In this document: in pieces, positions 1 to 11,934 of the stretch | How positions within the stretch are numbered: position 1 is the first letter of the stretch | Layout of the letters: every line of letters starts with the position of its first letter | Translations under genes and position numbers: made by a program | The notes under the pieces: generated by a model | Seen by the model: the letters and a program-made list of their open reading frames with translations, nothing else | What the model was told of the DNA's origin: nothing | Database searches by the model: none | Assembly: GCA_977006965.1 (NCBI GenBank) | Contig: OZ345376.1 | Location: 1,550,001-1,614,000, forward strand | Length of the DNA: 64,000 nt | Direction: 5' to 3' | Origin: Phymatolithon calcareum | Lineage: Eukaryota > Rhodophyta > Florideophyceae > Hapalidiales

Positions 1-1360
1 GCTTTTGAAGAGGGCTCAGAAGGGAAAGCTTATGCGCGCTTGGCAGAATGAAGAGATTTTGGAGCGAAGGAAACCCAAGGGTGGCTGAAAACGATCGAGA
101 GGTAGATGGAGAAGAGATAGAGAAACTATCTGTCCAAAGAGAGCCTGAAGATACGGCAGCGTAGATATTAATTGGAGTAATGAAATTAGCATCATCGCCG
201 ACGAGATAAAATCTTCGTAGAGGATAGTACACGGCATTAGAGGCAGATTACATTCGCTTCATCAACAAGGAAAATTTCGCCAGAGAGGAAAAGACTCTCG
301 GAGTTCTTTGCAGGACAGGAAATTGATGAATAGAGAACACTCACCTTGCGAAACGCCGATTCACGTTGGATGGTATTGAATGTCACCGCAGCCGAAAGCA
401 ACGAACCATATCCTGTTCAGAAAGAAAAGTGTGGTCATTCGCAGAGAAAAATGAGTAAAAGCGGCATGCTAGGCGCAGGAGTGAAAAATTTCATTCTTGT
501 CAGCGACACAAACTATTAAAAATGAAAGAAATACCCCCGGTGTTCATGGCGGGGTACGATCACCTGTGGAAGAAAGTAATCAGCATGGTGTAACGCCTGT
601 GCTCTATTTTCCGTCCGAGTGCGTGGCGTGTCACGGCGAGAGACGCCAGCCATCGTCAAATGAAAACAGCAGAACAGATTTTTCGTGCGGAAAAGGGACA
701 AAACCAAATGAATCGTGATAAGGTCTGCACCAACACCGAGACGGATTGGCATCGGTCACAATCTGGTAGGAAGCGCGATGACAGTGCGCCAAGATGCCGC
801 GAAACAAAGGTTGAAACAGAGTTAACTTGTGCTCTCAGTGCATCACACGAGAACAAAAGTGATCCGAGTGATCTAGAGGGGGTTGAAATATTGACCAAGC
901 TCAGTTGAGGCATCTTCTGCTTGAGGATGAAGCCAAAAGCTTGGTGCACGTGCGCATGTCCATCTTATTTCATGCATGAACGGACATGGACGTCGACGCC
1001 CCGCTCGCTTGAATGCTCCGCTGCAGTGTGTCTATTATGATTGAAAGTATGAGACGTACTCTATAGCCTAAAATAATAACTCAATTGCCCATGATCACAA
1101 ATTGCAAAGTGGTTCATTATCCATAGTCATTCGTATGCCTCCGTCACCGGTCGAGGATGGTTACTCCGGTGAATTTGAGCACGGTCACTATTTTATAACG
1201 TCGTGAGAGTCACAAGCCATATTTGCATCACTATCACTATAAGCAGATGTACACTGCTGGCGGTGACATTGGCGTTATCATAATGTACTCTGTGTAAATT
1301 ACGCATCTGCTCACCGTGAGTTTAGGACACAGATCTGGAAATTCATGACGGAAAATATAA
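1..1360. other. No supportable gene
   Basis: Short ORFs occur on both strands between 500 and 950 but overlap each other and show no domain, conserved motif or compositional signal. The stretch after 1000 is AT-rich. Nothing is annotated here. Confidence 0.5.
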
Positions 1361-1870
1361 GTGTGCAATTCCATATAAAGAGTACCTTAAGTGTTTTGCG
1401 GGGTATAAAAGTTATGTACATATAATATTAAAATTTGTAAATTTTACAAAATATGACTTTAAGTCAATTTTAAGCTCTAAATTGAATGGCGTTGTCGGAT
1501 TTTATCTACGATTTCTAACTTTGGAAGATACAAGTTTTCATTTTTCACAAAACTTGAAAGATATTTTTATCACGCGCATAATAGTCTATTCTGCGTCCGA
1601 TCATGGACTGTTTCAATATATCGACCGGCATTGCTGTCTTTCTTCGCTTAGAGGACAAGATTTGGGAGATTTTTTCATCCTTCCTGCTCATATCTAAGAA
1701 TAAACATTGATAATTTTCAAATTTTGAAACTATTATATCTCAAAAACTTTTGGGACTCTATGAGCGAAATTAGCACCTTCTGATTCGCACCAAAAAACTG
1801 ATATAGGTCAATGAAAAAAACAAAAACCCAGAAATTACACCTAAGGTACTCTTGATATGGAATTGCACAC
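1361..1870. mobile_element. MITE-like element with 34-bp terminal inverted repeats
   Basis: The 34 bases at 1361-1394 (starting GTGTGCAATTCCATAT) match the reverse complement of 1837-1870 with two differences. The interior is AT-rich and has no convincing transposase frame; the 71-codon ORF at 1482-1697 has no recognisable domain. A ~510-bp non-coding unit bounded by long inverted repeats fits a non-autonomous DNA transposon. Flanks are AT-rich and I could not fix a target-site duplication, so the superfamily is unassigned. Confidence 0.75.
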
Positions 1871-2205
1871 ATATGCGACCGGTGCGTATTATTAAGTGCA
1901 CGACTGCACTATATGATTTTTTGGGCATACGTGGTAACGTTTACAGAAAATAGCGGGCAAGTACTGCGAGACCCCTAGGCACATGGTGCACACGGAGCAC
2001 ACTGGGAGAGCGCAGAGTAGATACCCTACACTAAGCTCTTTCTGAACAGTTTTCCCCTGCCTCCAGCACTACATATTTCTCAGAATCCAGACCAAAGCCC
2101 TGGTGTAAGTGGAGAGCTTCAGCCTGGAACCGGCCTGGGAGACTATATCCCTCGCTTTATCGCGTCTACTGTGACTATAAACTTTCCTGTGCATTTGAAT
2201 CCAGC

Positions 2206-2534
2206 GTGCGCAGCGTTTCGACTGCCCGGTTTGAACCCAGATCCGGACACACCAGTCGCTACGGCGGTCCTGTCCCCTGCGTCAGCATCACGGAAAAGGA
2301 TTATGTCTTGGATGACCTTCCTCCTGATGCGGGAATAGCCGATCAGCTCATGGAAATTATGGTGCGCGTGAAGACTGAAGTCGTCTCACAGATAGAGCGG
2401 CACTAAGAAGAGCTTCAGAAGGAACTGAAGCTGATACACACCGTAATAGACAAGATGTGCGGGACTGTAGTCCGCGTGGCAATCGAATCGAAAAACGGGG
2501 GAAGTAATACCGCCGGGAAAGAAGCGCAAAACTA
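2206..2534 (+). pseudogene. Degraded ORF with coiled-coil character, unknown family
   Basis: One frame reads for 66 codons to a TAA at 2404-2406 and then continues open for another 42 codons to 2534. Both halves are rich in charged and heptad-like residues (VKTEVVSQIERH, then EELQKELKLIHTVIDKM), which suggests a single coiled coil cut by one stop. There is no ATG at the beginning, so the 5' end is missing or lies in another frame. In overall character it resembles the start of the degraded ORF at 38978, which is also a coiled coil split by a stop. It could be a remnant of a transposon accessory protein. Confidence 0.3.
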
Positions 2535-3248
2535 AAGAGCCTCCATCCGAAATGAAATGCCTTAACGTATACGTGAACCTGGAGCAAAGACTATCAGAGC
2601 ATCTTTTGTTTCTCCTTCAACTTACCGTCACTTCCTTTGCTATAAAACACCTGGCGTTTGAAGCTTTGCTCAAGCCAGAATCTCTACGCGGCGTGTCAAG
2701 TCACGCGGAGACTCTCAGGGGAACTAGCGGTCTTGGTTTTCTTTTCTTTGGTTCTGTCAAGGACTTTGGCGTCCGACGGTATCAGACGCTTGTAGCAGCG
2801 TTGTGGTCCCTATCGCTGCGATTTGTACTGTGGCAGAAGATTGAGCTGACGAGGAATATTTAGCAGCCGAATTCGAGAGTATGGGTCCCAGGCCAGATGA
2901 TAACATGCCATTGTGGCTAGGTGCATTTAGAAATTTCTCGTAGGCTTTCAAAATCGTCAATACTGTCCTCTATGTCAAGGAGAACACGGACCGTACGTTT
3001 TCCGTCCGTATGACAGATATATCATCTTCATGAGATTCCTCTGAAAGTCGTGAGAGGCTTGGAAAGAAGCATAAGGAGCCCGTGCGCGAAGAGAAGTGGA
3101 AGACTATGAGATTGACTGCGGATCACAGAGACGATTTAGAGCAAATGGTACACGCCGGGATTCAAATTCGAACATCCTTCATGACCAAATTGACTACAGG
3201 TCGCAGCGAGGCGAGGAAGATCCTGTTCAATGATCTTTTCTTTCTAGT

Positions 3249-4037
3249 GAAAAAATCGCGAGCTTCGATACTATTGAAGAGGCCAATGACAAGGGATTCG
3301 AACTTGAGTTTCAATCTCGTGGAGCGCCTGGCGACCAGAGTGGGCATGAAATTACGCTGATGAGTCTATAGAAGATCGGTTTCACTGAGATCTTCAAACC
3401 GGGCGACACTGACGACGAAAAGACAGGAAAACGGAAGAGGAATCTCAAGAAGTTTACAAACCTGAAACAGCAGTTCCCGTTCATGTCCCTACATATCTGT
3501 TACAACAAGTTTGTGAAGAATCCTTCGAACGAGCAAATGGTGTCCCTGAAAGAACGAGCCGAGAAGAGTTTGCACAAGGTTACCGGTGACTGCCCCCTAG
3601 CGGAGTACAAGATGGAGGACTTTGATGAAATTCTGTCTATCTCCGGTCTAGCACTAAGAGGAATCCATTTGCATGCATTAGGGCTATATTCGCTATTAAG
3701 GACACTGTACGGATTTGAACTGTGTCCCGTGGATGCGTCGGCTCTTGGCCATGTGACGTGGAGGCACCTTTCCACTTGCTTGCCCAAAATATCAGAAGAG
3801 CTTGTAGCGTTTCCTTCCATCGGAACTTCATCCAGTTCGCGCATGCTAAGGATAATCAGGGAATGCGGCAGCCAGGAGTTCGAGGCGATTGGCATGTACG
3901 GCCGAGGACCAAACCTTGAGAAAGACAACGAGGAAAGGAAGTCGTTTGTGGTTTTGTGTCGAAAGCAGAAGTTCGAAATGACATGGGACGCCTTCATTGT
4001 TGAACGAAATACGCTGGAACTGGAAAGAAGAACTTGA
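3249..4037 (+). pseudogene. Hypothetical protein, probably truncated remnant
   Basis: A frame of about 262 codons is open from 3249 to the TGA at 4035 except for one TAG at 3369-3371. The longest ATG-started part is 3483-4037 (184 residues, beginning MSLHICYNKF). The composition is protein-like, with acidic stretches alternating with hydrophobic segments (RGIHLHALGLYSLLRTL). I recognise no domain. The stop in an otherwise continuous frame, and a neighbourhood of transposon remains, suggest a decayed gene. A short real gene starting at 3483 cannot be excluded. Confidence 0.4.
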
Positions 4038-5160
4038 GCAGCAAGTAGCCAGTCCGCGTTTAACGCGGCCGTACTCGGGGGAGTGCCGGCAATAGTTGCT
4101 GATGGAGATGGTGGGCTGGCTTTGCCGACCGAAGCAGGCGGCGGTACCGGTCTGGAGCGACGGTGATGGGAGCTTGTAGAGGAGATGACTTGCGTGCCGT
4201 GTCTGGCAGGGGTATAGAGAGATAGCATTTTTTCGTTCTGATTCGGCTCTGTAGCATTTCTGCTAGTTGCAGTTGAAGACTCCTTTGTAACGTGACGTTG
4301 CTCATTGGTAGTTTTTTCGTATGTTTGAAGTTTGATTTTCGCGTGTCCAAGAGGTCTGCTTCTGCTCAGCTCTATGATGAGCAAAGTCGCTCTGGAGCAG
4401 TTAGGCGTTGAGAGATTAAAAAATGTTCTCTGGTAACTAAGGTCACGTTTTCACAAGAGATGACAATGATATTTATGTGCATGATGGACACCTTAGGCCC
4501 AAGGCGTGCATAGTGTTTAATATCTCTAAGTGAGGCTACGTTTTCGGCGTGGATGATCGTATGACTTTACTGCCCCGACCTTAAGGTCACGTTCTCTTAT
4601 GATACTTGCTGTCCCTCTCTGTCCCGAAACTTAAGGCGACGTTTCGGCGAAGATGGTTATGAACTGTAGGACACATTCTCGGAATAGATCGCTATGAAAC
4701 ATGTGTAGATGATGATCTCGTTATTTCCTAAACTTGTAACATTACCTATCCCTGACGGTGAGGGAAACCTGAACGTCTAGTGAAAGGTACAAAACGATAT
4801 ATTTGCACGGCAGTAGATGAATGATGAATGACCTAACGAGGCTGGTCTAGAATGCACTCATGAAACGAGCAGACATGAAGGGATGGAACTCAACGCACAG
4901 AGCTTTTAAACGCTGCTAGACAAAGTGTCCTGATTCGCGCGATTCTGCATATATTTTTAGCCGGGTCCGATTGTTGTTCGATGGTCAAAAAAAGACGCAC
5001 TGCTGCAAAATACATATTTTGGCCACGCAAGCGCTCAATGGAGAAAAAAATTACGGCACACCGCAATGAGGGAGAATGTTCTCGACTGCTACAGATGGAA
5101 TCATCCATGGAGCTAGTCTGTATTAGCAAGGGATAGTGCAAGTCGGCATGCTCAGTTTTC
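4038..5160. repeat. Intergenic region with degenerate short repeats
   Basis: At least four related segments begin near 4436, 4526, 4580 and 4629. They share a core like TTAAGGTCACGTT followed by a GATGA or ATGA word 15-25 bases later. Spacing is irregular (about 50-90 bp), so this is an old, diverged repeat and not a satellite. No gene is seen. Confidence 0.4.
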
Positions 5161-5162
5161 AA

Positions 5163-7570
5163 TTATTTGATCTTCCAAATGTCTCCATTCTTGATCAATA
5201 ATGTCGGAATTGCAGACGGAACAGCCCAAGTGATCCTGTTGGAGTATTTCACGACAAAATTAGTCCATACAGAGGCTTGAACGCGTCGAATAAGTCTGAA
5301 TGCCTCTGCCCTTGTATCTACGGATATCAGAAGGAGGATATCTGGGCAAGGGGCCGTTTCTAAGCCTTCTTCAGAGAGTATGACGGACAGAATTGCGAAC
5401 CAATAAATCTCTTCGAAGAACAGAATAGACTTGGTTAGAGAGCTCCTTGACAACACACTCAGTAATGCAGAAACGCAAATGGCGTATACGGCTCTCAATA
5501 ACCACTCCATTGACATTCATGACGGCCTCTCCACCTTTCAAGAGACGAACTCGAGCGAGAACATCACGAGAGCTTCTAGACCACGAGAGATACGCACAGA
5601 GGGTGAGGAGGCCGTGCTAGTCTCCGAATAGTGCTCTTGTACAGCTTTCAAGTGTGCATCCTTTTTGCTCGATCCTCGGACTGCCCTTTTCAGTTCTTGA
5701 TGAGTCTTATCTAGAGGAAGCTCTCCAAAGGCTGACACATGCCCCAGCATTGGCAAGATACTCTTCACAAGTTCACGCAACCGGTGGACGTTCGGCTTGT
5801 CTACTGTGCGCCTGGCCAGACCGTAAAGTGCATGCACACGATTGAGATGGGAGGGACGGGCTGCAGTAATGGAAGATTCTTGTAGTTCAAGCGTATCCTT
5901 GTCTTCTATGCTGTAGATCTCATCCACTAGCTTGATATGTTCGTCCTCAAGTGTGCGCATTCTCAGAAGATAGTTAGTCCCATAATTTTCCTCGAACGCC
6001 TCCAAATCTTGCATTCTACGGCGGCGCAAGCTAGGCTTGAACCAAAGTTCTGTAATCAAAGAACATGTAGAGCCTACAAGGGTTATAGAAGCTCTGATTT
6101 TTTCCTCGGCCACTATGGCGGTTTCGGGCGCATTCCATCTTGCTGCACCCCTAGTTAATGCTTCGCATGCAACAAGTCCCAAGGAATATAGCTCTGACAT
6201 GGCTATGCTATGTAGCTTCCTTTCATCCTGTTTAACCAGTCCTGATTGCGTGAGCAATGTACATTCCCGGAGCAATGCGATCATGAACCGCGATCATTAA
6301 CCGTTCGGAAACCTGTCTTGCCTCAGTCGTCGGAAGATTCTTGAGGGTTAAATTGATGCAGTCGGGAAGATGACCTGTCAGGAGGTGGTCTGGCTCGACG
6401 AAGCACGCCTTGTAGGGGTGTAGTGCACACGGAACTACAGGATATCAAAGACTCGTTTTCGGGATTCTTGATCTCGTTTGAAGAATTTCTGTCATCAAAT
6501 TATGAAGCACGAGGCTTATCTTCTCCGGATCTGATTTTAGAGCCAAAAAAGACCCGTCTCACCAACAGGCTGACACTCTCCCACGGCCTGCTGCTGGTAA
6601 AATCCGCATTCGATCGCTTCCCGAGAACCGTGAGTATGTCTTGCTGTGAACATACTAACCGTAATTGTTGACGGCCGACGAATGAAGAGACAGATATGAC
6701 AGCAGGCGCAAGAGTTGTGCCCTAGTACTTCAAGAAAGGCATTTAAAGCTGTAATATTGCCACTGAATCCTAAAAGGTCCACAAATATTCTTCTTGTCAG
6801 TCCATTTGTGTTGATGTCCAAAAATCCGTCTGTCATGCCTTTTAAAATATCCTCGGAAACTTCGCTCTAAACGGTATCACTTTTAAACTGATAATGCGGA
6901 CGTCATTAGGAGTGGAACTTAAAATTGTAGGAAGGTTCATGCACAGAAAATAGATGGCATCCCCATATGCCTCCATGCCGTCCTGAACTTCAAATCAATC
7001 CCAGAAGAGTATGAAACGATACACGAAATAGAGCTCCCCAGTACTCAAATTGCCGAAGTCACTTACGGCGGTAAAGCGTTGCTCCCACTTCTCTTCTCAT
7101 CAAGTAGTATACTTCTTTCGCATCCACATACGCTCTTGAGGATGATCTGATGGGCGGACGTACGTGCATGCTCAAGTCTTCGGGACACATATGTGTACCT
7201 CTAGAAAGGGGCTCGAGTTCGCTTTCTCTTGGAACCCAAAGAATGTGGGAGCAACTTTACTCTTGTTCTGTCCAATAACGACTGACTGGTAAAATTCTCG
7301 AAAGCTGGTCTGTACTGGTCAGAATAGTTCCGTCTGGAGCCGTTCCATTACTCTCCTTATCGTTCTCAACACACGTACATATTAAGGCAACAGTATCCCC
7401 TGATTTTAGCAAAGGTTTCTGCCAGTTCCTGCACGATTGCTCCATTTATCGCTTTCTGTCGGCAAAAGCAGCTCTTCTTTTCGCTTTATTAACTCGGCTT
7501 TTCTTCGCGGTACTGTAACTTCGTCTGCGTCACTATTCGCAAGTTCATCTTCATTTTCTCCCGGCAGTTC
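5163..7570 (-). pseudogene. Tnp2/DUF4218-like transposase remnant, copy 1
   Basis: Read on the minus strand, fragments in several frames line up in order with the better-preserved copy at 42185-46231. The order is an acidic stretch near 7570, a KSGDTVAL segment (7257-7445), a YFLCMNLP segment around 6910-6960, RRIFVDLLGFSGNITALN (6537-6836), and a C-terminal part (5538-6284) containing TVDKPNVHRLRELVKSILP. The D-[LF]-G-F...GH...C...RR pattern and the later N-H-x-L-R-E-L block resemble the catalytic-core and DUF4218-like parts of CACTA/Tnp2 or KDZ transposases. That assignment is by pattern only. Several frameshifts and stops make it non-functional. The segment at 5163-5516 may be the C-terminus or unrelated. 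Confidence 0.5.
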
Positions 7571-8275
7571 CGGAACTTAGAATGTGACAGAATCGGACGG
7601 CGACGTGTAGGTGACGAAATCGAAAAGGAAACAATTTTACCTGCGTTTTCCTGACAGATCGACGTACGAGCTATCTTCCCCCTCATATGAGGCTTTGCGC
7701 TTCCTTTGTCGAACGAGCCATACATGCGAAAATATCGCGAAAGTTATGGCATGTCTAATTTACGACTGGTGGAAACAGCAATCCTTGCTGAGCGAAAGTA
7801 GTGAAATGGTTTACAACTTTCCACTAATTTTTGCAGCAGTTAGTTGCAAAGGTCGTTCTGAATCGAGTAGTCCAAAAAAATATTTAAAAAAATTTCCAAA
7901 CTTGGTACGAAATCTCGATGCAAAAGTTCGAAATTTCGCACTTTCGGAGACCACTTTCCTCGACTCCACAGATGTTTTTGGCATTTTATTTGCAAAACTA
8001 CATCCTCTACTATAGGTAAACTCATATTAAGTTGACCAAAGATGAGGATTTCAAGCTCAGAACGAGCGTAGGGCCTCTTTTGCTTAGACAAAAACTTTCG
8101 CTGCGAAACTTTTGGACTGCTAAAAGCTCTACAGCAACTCTACAACATCACTAAACAAATCGGTAAAGTAGGAAGTTGCGTAGAGGTTACGGAAGTTGAA
8201 GATGAGAAATCGTCGAAGTCTCCACGAACGTTTACTTATACATTTTTCCTCTCTGTACAGTATGTCACGCACTGC
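7571..8275. other. No supportable gene
   Basis: An ORF at 7611-8015 on the plus strand (134 residues, no ATG) and overlapping minus-strand ORFs have no recognisable motif. The region is bounded on the left by the Tnp2-like remnant and on the right by the inverted repeat of the Harbinger-type element. Confidence 0.4.
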
Positions 8276-9004
8276 GTGCAACCAGGAATTTGCCACTCGC
8301 CTGATTTCCAAACTGGTGATATGGCAAAGGCCCAGCTTCCAAAAATTGGCCATTTTGCTAATGATACACGTGTAGTGCAACTGGCCATTAAAAACGCAGC
8401 CAGTAGCCGCCAAATTTGCAAAGGAAAACAGCAACGATACCCCTACGATAATGCTTGTAGTTGCCTGCTGCTTGTACTCCATAAATGCTAACAGGGCGTT
8501 AGCCGATCGCTCTCGGATCATTACAAATCCGATCCACCCTTCCGAATCCGCATCTCTTTTCGTTCTACTGTGCTGTGGTCGTCGCAAAGTCCCAGACAAC
8601 CGACACCTGCTCTCCTTAAAATCCATTTTCAAGCGTCGGCAGTGCATCATTGCTTCCGCGGGTACCGCGTCTTCTACCGGCTCCCAAACCCCCGCAGTCC
8701 ATTGGGGCTATCCGTGCTCCTCCGAGCTTATTTTCCGAGGCAGTTCATGTTTCTTTTTCACCAGGAGCGCCGGGCCTGCTGCCGAGGGATGCAGCGCCAC
8801 AGACCTCTATGCCACATTTCCTCAATCCCGCGCTCTCGCTTGCGCCTGGGTTCACAGGGTACTGCGCTTATGGCTATTCTACCGCTACAGGTGGCGCTGA
8901 CCCCCAGCTGCGCCTTTTCCAAGCCAACCCGACTGCAGCGCCTATTACGGCCGCCGCTTCTGTTGCGAGCGGTGTACGAGTTGAGCAACTCCCGTGCCGC
9001 TGCC

Positions 9005-9878
9005 ATGAGCAGCGCAAATGCTGGACGAACGCCTGGAAATCGCACCAGAAGCGGACGTGCGCAAAATGCCAGCAATACTGGAGGGAAGAAGGGCAGAAAG
9101 AGCAGGGCCGGAGCACAAAACTACAACAGCGAGGATTTGAATGCGTTACTTAACTTTGTTGAAGAGGTTGAACCGCTGGGGCACAACCAATGGGCCAGGG
9201 TTGAGTCCAAGTTCTGTGAATGGGCAGCTGAAAACGTTCATCCGCCTCGTGATTTTGAACCACTCAAGGGAAAGTTCGACAAGTTTTCTAACACAAAGAA
9301 GCCTACAGGAGACCTCTCTTGTCCCCCTGAAGTGCCCAGGGCTAAGCATATTTCGCGTGAGATTCTTTCAAAGTGCAACGCATTCGCATTTACTGACGAT
9401 TCGAGTCACTCTGATTCTGACAGCGACAATGATAGTGCGATGGACCTCATTGCTGACTCTGGATTAGTGGCTCTCGCGGGCAGTGTTTCCAGCACCGCAT
9501 CCCCTTCGGAATACACTAATGGCAGTACCGCGCCTTCCCAAGAATCGTGCCCGCGCAGCACTCGTACAGTTCGTAAGAAGAAGGGTGCTAAGTCCAAGAA
9601 GCGTATTGGTGTCAGGAAGGATTCAAGGAGCCCGGGAAAGAGGACTGAACCGCAATAGAAATAGCAGAAATGATTTAACGAATTTTGTGGGATCTCTATC
9701 TGAGAGTGTGAAGGCAATGTCTCAGGCTGTTTGCAAATCTGAGAAGGGGTCCGCGATCATAGGGTGTAGTGAGATTCAAGAAATTTTCAAAGGGGAAATT
9801 CTGTCGGAGATCGGTGAGACGAAACAGTCCATTGAAGAGCTCAAAGACATGCTGCAGTCATTCATTTCGAGCAAATAA
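9005..9878 (+). pseudogene. DUF6818-like (Myb/trihelix-type) partner protein of Harbinger element
   Basis: The likely start is the ATG at 9005; upstream codons in frame are proline/arginine-rich and non-conserved. The first frame runs 217 codons to 9658. It holds a basic N-terminus, then a segment beginning YNSEDLNALLNFVEE with W, LKGKF and KKPTGD blocks. These match the pattern of DUF6818 domains seen in fungi, oomycetes and algae (Myb/trihelix-like, presumed DNA binding). A serine/aspartate-rich acidic stretch and a lysine/arginine-rich block follow. A frameshift near 9640 appears to move the C-terminus to the frame ending at 9878, which reads as a coiled coil (SEIGETKQSIEELKDML). It ends 1 bp from the stop of the transposase on the other strand. 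Its likely role is transposase partner or nuclear import factor. Confidence 0.65.
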
Positions 9879-9879
9879 T

Positions 9880-11098
9880 CTACGCACAATAAACTTCTAC
9901 AACTCTATCCGCGAAACTCCTGCAACCGCGGCTGCGCATCGCGCTTTCATCGGCATATGTCGTTCTAATTTGTTTCAGGCTTTTTTTCCGCGTCCTGAAA
10001 TTGAAAAGATGGACACATACCCACAGAAGCCGTTGTCTTCTGTAACTGTCTGCAGAAAGCGGGACTTTAAGTCTCGAAAAAGGTGCCTTTATGGCACGCA
10101 CTCCCCATTCAGCAGATTTTCGTTCACCTGGATACACTATTTGCAGCACAATATCGATAGCGGCAAGTTCTGCAGAAGCTGCAGCTGGGCAGTTTTCTTT
10201 GATTTTTCGTGCACGCACAATTTTGCCGTTTGTCACTTGCGCGGATGCCGCGAAGGCGCTATCGCCGAGAAGGCAGTGACCGGGCGGTGTCCTCTCGTCT
10301 CAAAGCTTTTTTGAAATAAGGCCAGATGAGAAAGCTATTTTGCTGTCATGCCAACTGCCCGGAAAGCTCAACCCGGCATGAATAACCTCGCCAAAAAAAT
10401 TCCACACTAACAGATTAGTTTCCTCTACATTCTGTGTGTATCCTTCGTAGTACGCATGCTGTGTATCAACGTCAACGAAGTCCGGGCAAGGCATTCTGCC
10501 ACCGTCCATGACACCGAATACGCCCTCAAGCAGCTCACCGCATGCGCGGTTTCGTTTTAAATTCTTATTTCACGCCCCCATCTCCGCCACACGCGGCCAG
10601 CGAACTTTAAACTCTGGTCTAGACTTGTCCTTAACGACCTGCAGTGACACCTCCAGGGCGTAGTCAATCCAGTCGTACGCAGAGCTTGGAACGACTCCAA
10701 ACACAGGGCAGAGACGGTATTCTGTGCAACGGGTTTTCAGGTACCCAAGCGCGATGCCAATGAGATCAATAGTTGACAACTGCGGTTGTCTGCCCCTAGT
10801 CTTAGGGCACGTCCTGTACGGGCTGCCAAAGTTTGTCCTTGAGCGCTCAATTTGAAATGCAAGAAGATTGAAGTCAGTAATTGCGGCTTTTATGAAGTTT
10901 GTCGCAATAATAAAATCCCAGGGCCTCCAAAAGTGAGAAGTAGCTGCCATGGGGTTGTTGAAACGCCGAATGGACGAAGAAGGGCGGGCGATGGAACCGT
11001 GGTTGCGGGAGTCGTCGTTTTCTTTGCTTATCTATCGCAAGAACCACGACACCGAGAGCCGCGGCGGAAGCCGCTACGGCGGCGATATTGCGTTGCAT
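9880..11098 (-). pseudogene. Harbinger-type DDE transposase (DDE_Tnp_4 family), interrupted
   Basis: The likely start is the ATG at 11098. The N-terminal frame shifts near 10940 into a frame that stays open to 9880 apart from two TGA codons at 10570-10572 and 10300-10302. All three catalytic positions are readable: D in GVMDGG (about 10505), D in PGSWHDSK (about 10345) and E in KSAEWGVRA (about 10100). The C-terminal block LLWVCVHLFNFRTR is typical of the family. Coding content on both sides of each stop is intact, so decay is recent. Function in the family: cut-and-paste transposition, usually with a Myb-like partner. Confidence 0.8.
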
Positions 11099-11366
11099 CT
11101 CAAGAGTGCGTACACAGGCCTTTGCCAAAATGGAAAATTTTCGGCGGAGGTGCCATACACCGGAGTACAAGGTTGTACTCGGAGTCCGGCACGGTGCTCT
11201 CTGTACGTGAACGGTCAAGTACTAGAAGTGGGAATCTGGAGAGGGGTCCCGATACCCCTTTCCAGAGCTTCAGAAGTAGTGAAATGCTTCCCGGTTTTGT
11301 GCGTGCACATTGGTCCCGAAAATCAATCATAAGCTCAAGTAGCGAAATGGCGAATTCCTGGTTGCA

Positions 11367-11934
11367 TCCACTGTGTACCACGGTGTCAGTCCAACAGAGC
11401 ATCCACGTCACCATTGCTCATAATTATTGGAAGCAATATGTACAGAGCCTGTACGATATTATTGGTGCACTTTCTCCGCAAAGGGAAGCAATTGGTTGCA
11501 GAATTGTATTTCTTTTAAAAACAAAGCGGACTGGCGTCGAAACCAAAATCTATGTCCTTTTCTTTCTCTGGATTTTAGAAAATCTTTAATTTTATTGATA
11601 TACTCCCCGAAATTAATATAGCCCGTCCTTGGCAAACCGTCAGGGGCACGCGCATGGCGTGAATCGCGTTAAAGGACCGGTGGTCCTGTAATCGTCTTCT
11701 CATTGCTCTACGTACTAGCCCAAATATGACTCGCTAGGTTTTTATTAACTCGTAGGGTACGCTAAAATGAACGATAGCCCTATTTTTCCCGCGCAACAGC
11801 TTGGCCCGGAAAAACTTTATGCATCCGCCAAGCGGAAGTATATGGGATTCATAGGGCGCTCGGCGCCCTGTGGCCTTCTTTATATGCATGGCGGCGTACC
11901 TACGTATGCTTTTTGAGTCACTCAGCCCGCAACC
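11367..11934. other. Intergenic; 5' flank of Tc1 element
   Basis: No gene is seen. The left end of the Tc1-like element must lie here, but I could not pair an inverted repeat with the downstream flank at 12760-12900. Confidence 0.3.

Larger units (their letters stand above)
8276..11366. mobile_element. PIF/Harbinger-type DNA transposon
   Basis: An inverted repeat near the ends bounds two convergent genes: 8276-8299 (TGCAACCAGGAATTTGCC...) against the complement of 11342-11366, with about 21 of 24 positions matching. Inside are a DDE_Tnp_4-type transposase on the minus strand and a DUF6818-like protein on the plus strand. A transposase plus a separate DNA-binding partner is typical of the PIF/Harbinger superfamily. 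The true outermost ends and the expected 3-bp target duplication were not resolved, so the limits are approximate. Confidence 0.65.

Noticed and set aside
8129-8650. 173-codon minus-strand ORF
   Set aside because: It spans the Harbinger inverted repeat, has no motif, and overlaps a plus-strand ORF of equal quality.
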